A DNA stretch of 64,000 nt from Bacteroidales bacterium (lineage in GTDB: Bacteria; Bacteroidota; Bacteroidia; Bacteroidales; UBA932), in contig JAFTWQ010000008.1 in NCBI GenBank assembly GCA_017465225.1, positions 1 to 64,000 on the forward strand. Direction: 5' to 3'. Positions 58,982-64,000 of the stretch are shown one piece after another. The notes beneath the pieces are model-generated. The model saw only the letters and a program-made list of their open reading frames with translations. It did not search any database and had not been told where the DNA came from. Each line of letters opens with the position of its first letter. Position 1 is the first letter of the stretch. Position numbers and translations under genes: made by a program.

Positions 58982-59986
58982 ATGACGATTAAAGGACAGG
59001 CGACTGTTGTAAAACATACAGGAAGCCATTATCTGCTCTCCAGATTGCCTCAATGGGATCTTTTCCCGGCAGTGCTCAGAGGAAAGATAAGGCTCAAGGG
59101 AAGCACGGCTACGAACCCGGTGGCTGTGGGCGATGTCGTGAATTTCGAGGCAGAGGTGCCGGATGGTACTTCGGAGCAGGAACTCACGGCCTTTGTTACT
59201 CCGGAGAATGCCGCTGTCATCACTTCTGTGGAACCTCGCAGGAACTACATCATCCGCAAGTCCACCAACCTTTCCCGCCAGTCCCATATCATAGCGGCCA
59301 ACCTTGACCGTGCGTTCATCATCGCAACCATCGATTATCCCGAGATCAAGCTGCCGTTCCTCGACCGTATCCTCGTGACATGCGAGGTGTATAATGTACC
59401 GGTAACCATCGTCCTGAACAAGGTCGACCTTTACCGCGAGTCGCATAAGGAAATGCTTGAGGCATTCCACGAGATCTATGAGGGTGCGGGCTATCCCGTG
59501 ATGGAGGTTTCTGCGTTGACAGGGGAGGGCATAGATGCCCTCAGAGAGGCCTGCAAGGGCCATGTGTCCCTGTTTTCGGGAGTTTCCGGAGTCGGCAAGT
59601 CATCGCTCATAAAGGCGCTTGACCCGTCGCTCAATCCGAGGGTCGGAGAGATTTCGGATGTCCATCTTCAAGGCAAGCATACGACCACATTCTACGAAAT
59701 GTACGCCCTTACTGCCTGTCATGCCGAGTCTGACGAGGGATCCAAAGGCTTCATAGTCGACACTCCGGGCCTCCGCGGCTTCGGCCTTGTGGACCTGAAG
59801 AAAGAGGAGATCGCCCTTTATTTCCCTGAAATGCTGAAGGCATCGGAAGGCTGCCGCTTCACTCCGTGTACCCATACCCATGAGCCCGGATGTGCCGTGA
59901 AGGAGGCTGTCGAAGCAGGGGAGATCAGCTACGACAGGTATTCGTCATATCTGGGAATGCTGGATGAAGAGGGTAAATACAGGTAG
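58982..59986 (+). CDS. rsgA: Ribosome small-subunit GTPase RsgA
   Basis: The 334-residue circularly permuted GTPase helps late maturation of the 30S subunit. Order of parts: OB-fold (about 1-80), G4 motif NKVD before the P-loop SGVSGVGKSSL, then DTPG, and a C-terminal zinc-binding part with CRFTPCTHTHEPGC. The frame extends 318 bp upstream but only through the divergent gene, so ATG 58982 follows the promoter. Confidence 0.95.
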   Translation: MTIKGQATVVKHTGSHYLLSRLPQWDLFPAVLRGKIRLKGSTATNPVAVGDVVNFEAEVPDGTSEQELTAFVTPENAAVITSVEPRRNYIIRKSTNLSRQSHIIAANLDRAFIIATIDYPEIKLPFLDRILVTCEVYNVPVTIVLNKVDLYRESHKEMLEAFHEIYEGAGYPVMEVSALTGEGIDALREACKGHVSLFSGVSGVGKSSLIKALDPSLNPRVGEISDVHLQGKHTTTFYEMYALTACHAESDEGSKGFIVDTPGLRGFGLVDLKKEEIALYFPEMLKASEGCRFTPCTHTHEPGCAVKEAVEAGEISYDRYSSYLGMLDEEGKYR

Positions 59987-60061
59987 GAGATCCCCGGTCA
60001 AGCCGGGGATGACGTTATGAAAGAGCCGGGATGACGTTATAAAAGAGCCGGGGATGACGTT
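59987..60061 (+). repeat. Dispersed hairpin with two tandem half-element copies
   Basis: A full hairpin GATCCCCGG-TCAAG-CCGGGGATGACG (59987-60014) is followed by two 22-23-bp copies of its right half (60015-60036 and 60037-60059). Each copy begins TTATGAAAG or TTATAAAAG, and TTATGAAAG also forms the start of the next gene (ATG 60062). Confidence 0.85.
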
Positions 60062-61411
60062 ATGAAAGCAATCAACAAGGAAATACTGAAACTGGCCATT
60101 CCTAGCATTCTGGCCAACATCACCGTCCCTATCGTAGGAATGGTGGACATTGCCGTGGCCGGCCATCTTGACACTCAGGCGGCGACCATGATCGGAGGCA
60201 TCGCCATCGGTACCATGCTCTTCGACCTGCTCTACTGGAATTTCGGCTTTCTGCGCGTCGGCACCGGCGGACTGACAGCCCAGGCATTCGGAAGAGGGGA
60301 CAGGAAGGAATGTGCGAGGATATTCACCAGAGCGGTCGGAATCGCTATGGCATGCGCCTTTGCCCTGATCGCCATCCAATGGATATTCGTCAAGGCCGCT
60401 TTCCTTGTCGTCGACTGTACTCCGGAGGTGCAGGAGCTGGCGTCCCGCTATTTCTTCATACGCATATGGGCAGCGCCGGCGACATTGAGTCTGATGGCCT
60501 TCAAAGGATGGTTCATCGGCATGCAGGACAGCGTCAGCCCGATGATCACGGATCTGGTCGTGAACGGCATGAATGTGCTTATGAGTTTTGTGCTCGCTCT
60601 CGGAGTAGGCGCCATCGGCTATGAGGGAATGGGTTTTGCCGGAATCGCTGCAGGAACGGTCGTCGCTCAATATTCGGGACTCCTTACGGCAGTTCTTCTG
60701 CTGTTGCTCAAATATCGGAAAAACACTGTTTCAACCCTCTGCAGGGCCGATCTGAAGGATGTGTTCAAGGGTAGTGAAACCCGCCGTTTCTTCGTCATGA
60801 ATACGGACCTTTTCGTGCGGTCCCTCTGCTTCATCGCGATCTATATCGGCTTTACCGTGATCTCCGCCCGCTATGGAGACCTTCTTCTTGCCGTCAGCTC
60901 GATAATGATGAAGCTGCTGATGATATTCTCATACTTCACCGACGGATTCGCATACGCAGGCGAGGCCATGACAGGAAAATACATCGGTGCAAAGGATGGG
61001 GTCATGCTACGTCAGACCGTGAAATGGACCTTTGTCTGGAGCATGGGTATAGCGGTGATATTCATGGGAATATACCAGTTCGCCGGCGTGCCTCTGTTGA
61101 GGATGATGACCTCCGATCCGACGGTTGTGGAAGCTTCGAAGGAATATCTTCCATGGCTGCTCCTGATGCCTGTGATCGGCTGTGCGGCCTTTACATGGGA
61201 CGGAATATACATCGGCGCTACAGCATCCAAGGCCATCCGCAACTCCATGCTCTGGGCCGTCGTCGGCTTTGCAGGGGTATGGTTTGCCGGAACCCTTTTC
61301 CTGAACAGGTTCGTCCAGCCCATACATCTCCTCATGGCTGCCTATTTCGCCCACCTCCTCGCCCGCACGGTCTATCTCTCCGTCAGATATCGGAAGACGG
61401 TGCTTGTCTGA
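60062..61411 (+). CDS. MATE family efflux transporter
   Basis: The 449-residue protein has 12 membrane helices and MATE features: AIPSILANITVPIVGMVDIAVAGHL at the N-terminus and a related second half. It resembles the DinF-like branch, which exports drugs or metabolites using H+ or Na+. The start codon is embedded in the repeat block described at 59987-60061. It converges on the SGNH gene with no gap. Confidence 0.92.
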   Translation: MKAINKEILKLAIPSILANITVPIVGMVDIAVAGHLDTQAATMIGGIAIGTMLFDLLYWNFGFLRVGTGGLTAQAFGRGDRKECARIFTRAVGIAMACAFALIAIQWIFVKAAFLVVDCTPEVQELASRYFFIRIWAAPATLSLMAFKGWFIGMQDSVSPMITDLVVNGMNVLMSFVLALGVGAIGYEGMGFAGIAAGTVVAQYSGLLTAVLLLLLKYRKNTVSTLCRADLKDVFKGSETRRFFVMNTDLFVRSLCFIAIYIGFTVISARYGDLLLAVSSIMMKLLMIFSYFTDGFAYAGEAMTGKYIGAKDGVMLRQTVKWTFVWSMGIAVIFMGIYQFAGVPLLRMMTSDPTVVEASKEYLPWLLLMPVIGCAAFTWDGIYIGATASKAIRNSMLWAVVGFAGVWFAGTLFLNRFVQPIHLLMAAYFAHLLARTVYLSVRYRKTVLV

Positions 61412-62500
61412 CTATCTGATCCCGTATTTCTTCAGGATTTTCAGGATCGGCTTACGGATCGACTGCGCCCAGAGGGTGTAGCCGTAGTCGGAAGGATGGA
61501 TGCCGTCGACTGATGTCGAGTGCATCTCGTCGGTGGCGTTTGTCTGTATGAAATACACATCATCATACTTCTTTACCGCTTCCTTCATAAGCTTCTCTGC
61601 CATAGCCTGTTTCGCGCTTTCCTTCGCCTCGACGCTCTGGCTGAAGTTGCGTCCCTCGCGGTAGATTGTCTGCTGGAATATGAGCGGCTTGCCCGGGTGT
61701 GCTGCCTGGATCTTCTCGATGAACGGGAAGAGCCTTTCCTCGATCATCTTTGCATCAGGGTTCGAGAAGCAGTCGAATACGAATGCATCCACATCGGCAT
61801 CGCAGAGCACATCTGCGAAATAAGGCTGCATCTTGCAGTTTCCGCTGCATCCGAGGCTGAGGAACTGAAGTCCTGTCATACGCATCAGCTGCATCGGATA
61901 GCTCATGCCAGGACGGCTTGTGCTGATGCCCTGGGTGTAGCTCGAACCGAAGATTCCGATCCTGTGGCGGAACGGAGACTCGATGGCTTCAATGACAGCT
62001 CCTTCCTGTACTCCGATCTTAACTGAATACTCTTCGCTGTAGATAGGGAGGTAGAGCATGCATTCCTTCATGGATCCGTCCATGTCCTTGATCAGCACCA
62101 GATTCTCATCTTCCTTGCCTGAGCCATTGGCCTTGGAGGCCGCGTAGAGCCATTCTCCGTCCTTCTTTATGTAAAGGTCATAGCCTCTTAAGGACACACC
62201 CATGGTGTTGACGCCCTTGTTCATGTATCCGTATTCGGTAAGGACGGTGATTACGGATGAATTGGTCTTGAAAAGCACTGCCAGTCCGGCCGAACTGCGG
62301 ACCTGGCTGTTCTCTCCTTTGGTGAAGCCCTTGTACTTTACGGTGTCAACCCTGTGGTATGGGTTCGGAGTGTCGATGATCTTTCCGATAAGGTTGAGGT
62401 CCGAAGCCTCGGTGAATGTGTATGACACATTTTTCGGCGTCTGTGCGCTTGATGCGACTGCGATGATTATCGCTGCAATGATCGCTGTAAATCTTTTCAT
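61412..62500 (-). CDS. Secreted SGNH hydrolase with N-terminal beta domain
   Basis: The 362-residue exported protein (signal peptide ending SSAQ) has an N-terminal beta-sandwich (about 22-175) and a C-terminal SGNH domain. The nucleophile block is GSSYTQGISTSRPG (GSS in place of GDS), and the catalytic Asp-His is in DGIHPSDYGY. This fits the two-domain layout of some carbohydrate esterases in Bacteroidota (Lipase_GDSL_3 type). It probably deacylates a glycan in the periplasm. The frame opens 24 bp earlier; ATG 62500 begins the signal peptide. Confidence 0.85.
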   Translation of the reverse strand: MKRFTAIIAAIIIAVASSAQTPKNVSYTFTEASDLNLIGKIIDTPNPYHRVDTVKYKGFTKGENSQVRSSAGLAVLFKTNSSVITVLTEYGYMNKGVNTMGVSLRGYDLYIKKDGEWLYAASKANGSGKEDENLVLIKDMDGSMKECMLYLPIYSEEYSVKIGVQEGAVIEAIESPFRHRIGIFGSSYTQGISTSRPGMSYPMQLMRMTGLQFLSLGCSGNCKMQPYFADVLCDADVDAFVFDCFSNPDAKMIEERLFPFIEKIQAAHPGKPLIFQQTIYREGRNFSQSVEAKESAKQAMAEKLMKEAVKKYDDVYFIQTNATDEMHSTSVDGIHPSDYGYTLWAQSIRKPILKILKKYGIR

Positions 62501-62557
62501 TTTCGATGCTCTCTCTAAAAACACAATGCGAATTTAGTAAAATTTGCCTTTCTTTTC

Positions 62558-62565
62558 TAACTTTG
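62558..62565 (+). promoter_or_regulatory. -7 element upstream of the GlpT/UhpT-type gene
   Basis: TAACTTTG lies 51 bp before the ATG at 62617. A TTTG at 62543-62546 is only 11 bp away, too close for a standard -33 box. Confidence 0.4.
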
Positions 62566-62616
62566 TCCGGATTAGGCCCGAAAAAACAGGGCGTATTAGG
62601 AACTTAAACATCGGGA

Positions 62617-63984
62617 ATGAGTCTTTACTCTTATTTCAGAATAAGCAAGCCGTCGGCTGGAAAAGTGCCGGAAGGAGATGTGGACGGCGTTTACAAGTCT
62701 TTGAGAAACAGGACTTTCTGGGGTGTGACCATAGCATACAGCCTCTATTATGTGTGCCGTATGAGCATAAATGTGGTGAAGCAGCCCCTTATCGATGACG
62801 GCATACTTTCGGCCGGAGAACTGGGTCTTGTGGGATCGGCCCTTCTTTTCGTATATGCTATAGGAAAATTCATGAACGGCTTCATCGCCGACTACTGCAA
62901 CGTCCGCCGTTTCATGGCGACGGGACTTTTCATCTCGGCGGTGATCAACCTCCTTATGGGCGCTCTCGGATTTGTCAAAGGCATGCTTCCGACAGCCGTC
63001 ATTTTCATATGCTTCGCCGTGCTCTGGGGCATAAACGGATGGATGCAGTCGATGGGATCGGCTCCCGGGGTCATAAGCCTCTCGCGCTGGTTCCCCCAGG
63101 CCAAGCGCGGCTCCTATTACAGTCTCTTCAGTTCAAGCCCGTATATAGGCGAGTTCATATCGTATAACATACTTGCTGTCGTGGTGGGCTGGCTGGGTTG
63201 GCAGTCCGGTTTCATAATGGCCGCCCTTGCTGGTCTCATAGGTGCCGCGATCATTCTGCTTTTTGTCTCGGATACGCCTGAAAGCAAGGGACTTCCGTCG
63301 ATCCAGCAGATATCAGGTGAGGCTCTTACAAAAGAAGACAGGATGCCTACCCGCGAGCTTCAGAAAATGGTGCTGAAACATCCGGGAATATGGGTCATCG
63401 CACTCTCGAGCGCATTCATCTACATCACCAAATACGCCATAGCCGGATGGGGCGTGCTTTTCCTCCAGAAAGCCCGTGGGTTCGAGCTGGCGCAGGCCTC
63501 TCAGGTAATAGCCTTTTCGGCTGTCTTCGGTATACTCGGAACTGTCCTGGCGGGATGGCTTTCGGACAAGGTGTTCAAGGGTGACAGGATCAAGCCTGCC
63601 GTTCTATCCGGAATTATCAGCACTTCGTCGCTGATTCTCTTTCTGTTCGTCGGCGGAGGCTTTGTCCTTAATATCTTTTATGTATCTTTGTTCAGCCTGG
63701 CGGTCGGTGTGCTTTACTGCATAGTGGCAGGCCTGATGGCGGTGGACATCGTGCCCAGGAAAGCGACTGGAGCGGCTCTTGGAGTGGTCGGAATATCAAG
63801 CTATGTTGCGGCCGGTCTTCAGGACATCACCAGCGGATACCTTATCCAGGGATTTACCAAGGTCGTGGATGGAGTCGACGTGTACAATTTCACCCCGGTA
63901 TCGTGGTTCTGGCTTGTGGCATCCATCGTATCATTCATTCTTCCTGTGCTTAACTGGAAGAAGATGAAATCTGAGAATAACTAA
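62617..63984 (+). CDS. Organophosphate:phosphate antiporter family (GlpT/UhpT-like) MFS transporter
   Basis: The 455-residue, 12-helix MFS protein has the family opening FWGVTIAYSLYYVCRMSINVVKQPL, an arginine in helix 1 (CRMS) that binds phosphate in GlpT, FVYAIGKFMNGF, and the NGWMQSMGSAPGV segment. It exchanges a phosphorylated compound such as glycerol-3-phosphate, hexose phosphate or phosphoglycerate for inorganic phosphate. No uhpABC- or glp-like genes are nearby to name the substrate. It ends 16 bp before the window edge. Confidence 0.9.
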   Translation: MSLYSYFRISKPSAGKVPEGDVDGVYKSLRNRTFWGVTIAYSLYYVCRMSINVVKQPLIDDGILSAGELGLVGSALLFVYAIGKFMNGFIADYCNVRRFMATGLFISAVINLLMGALGFVKGMLPTAVIFICFAVLWGINGWMQSMGSAPGVISLSRWFPQAKRGSYYSLFSSSPYIGEFISYNILAVVVGWLGWQSGFIMAALAGLIGAAIILLFVSDTPESKGLPSIQQISGEALTKEDRMPTRELQKMVLKHPGIWVIALSSAFIYITKYAIAGWGVLFLQKARGFELAQASQVIAFSAVFGILGTVLAGWLSDKVFKGDRIKPAVLSGIISTSSLILFLFVGGGFVLNIFYVSLFSLAVGVLYCIVAGLMAVDIVPRKATGAALGVVGISSYVAAGLQDITSGYLIQGFTKVVDGVDVYNFTPVSWFWLVASIVSFILPVLNWKKMKSENN

Positions 63985-64000
63985 TAACTATTATAGATTT

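Overview
The window reads as chromosomal DNA of a member of the Bacteroidota, most likely Bacteroidales. The grounds are a SusC/SusD pair with surface lipoprotein glycanases, BACON domains, a DUF6377-type membrane regulator, many copies of the Bacteroidota -7 promoter element (TAnnTTTG, often TATCTTTG), and few clear Shine-Dalgarno sequences. Genus cannot be fixed from the sequence alone; an uncultured gut or rumen lineage is a guess. There is no phage, plasmid, conjugative or CRISPR system. Most of the window is ordinary chromosome with one glycan-utilisation region and one small REP/RAYT transposase unit.

Region 1 (75-7977, minus strand) is a very tight nine-gene operon. In transcription order it encodes a hemolysin-type acyltransferase, a CDP-alcohol phosphatidyltransferase, a GtrA membrane protein, a GH79-like lipoprotein glycosidase, an acyl-activating AMP ligase, an acyl carrier protein, a PlsC acyltransferase, an SGNH hydrolase and a DUF389 membrane protein. 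Most junctions are 4-bp ATGA overlaps. Together the genes look like a self-contained pathway that activates fatty acids on a dedicated ACP, builds an unusual membrane lipid, and moves or trims it. The product is unknown to me, and this is my leading candidate for an undescribed system. Region 2 (8097-13693, minus) carries two small membrane proteins with beta-rich soluble parts, a cardiolipin-synthase-like PLD enzyme, MntP and a Ca2+/Mn2+-type P-type ATPase. An AraC-family regulator, a two-tRNA operon (Met-CAT, Gln-CTG) with its own promoter and terminator, and a small outer-membrane barrel follow.

Region 3 (15525-24917) is housekeeping: a membrane-anchored or exported peptide deformylase with IspF; a five-gene operon (small membrane protein, MutL, rhomboid protease, endonuclease/exonuclease/phosphatase-family protein, threonylcarbamoyl-AMP synthase); a hemerythrin/LuxR pair behind a long structured leader; an NhaC-type antiporter; and QueH.

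Region 4 (24914-48897) is the glycan region. Leftward genes encode a GH53 endo-galactanase, a GH2 beta-galactosidase-type enzyme, a subtilisin-like lipoprotein and a small lipoprotein. A DUF6377-like membrane regulator is divergent. Rightward genes encode SusC, SusD, a 978-residue four-repeat surface glycan-binding protein, two BACON-GH16 enzymes, GH3, a CotH-family lipoprotein and GH5. The rightward enzymes fit a beta-1,3 or mixed-linkage beta-glucan; the leftward pair fits beta-1,4-galactan. Four copies of a TCCAC motif lie between the regulator and susC and are candidate operator sites.

Region 5 (49017-63984) returns to housekeeping: a membrane protein/HTH pair, two long palindromes, HAD phosphatase, S41 protease, RdgB, RecO, a DUF4304-like protein, a RAYT transposase flanked by direct copies of a three-palindrome REP cluster, a U32 peptidase, a polyprenyl synthase, RsgA, a MATE transporter, an SGNH hydrolase and a GlpT/UhpT-type transporter. 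Dispersed hairpin repeats, several with tandem copies of only one half-element, punctuate the intergenic gaps.
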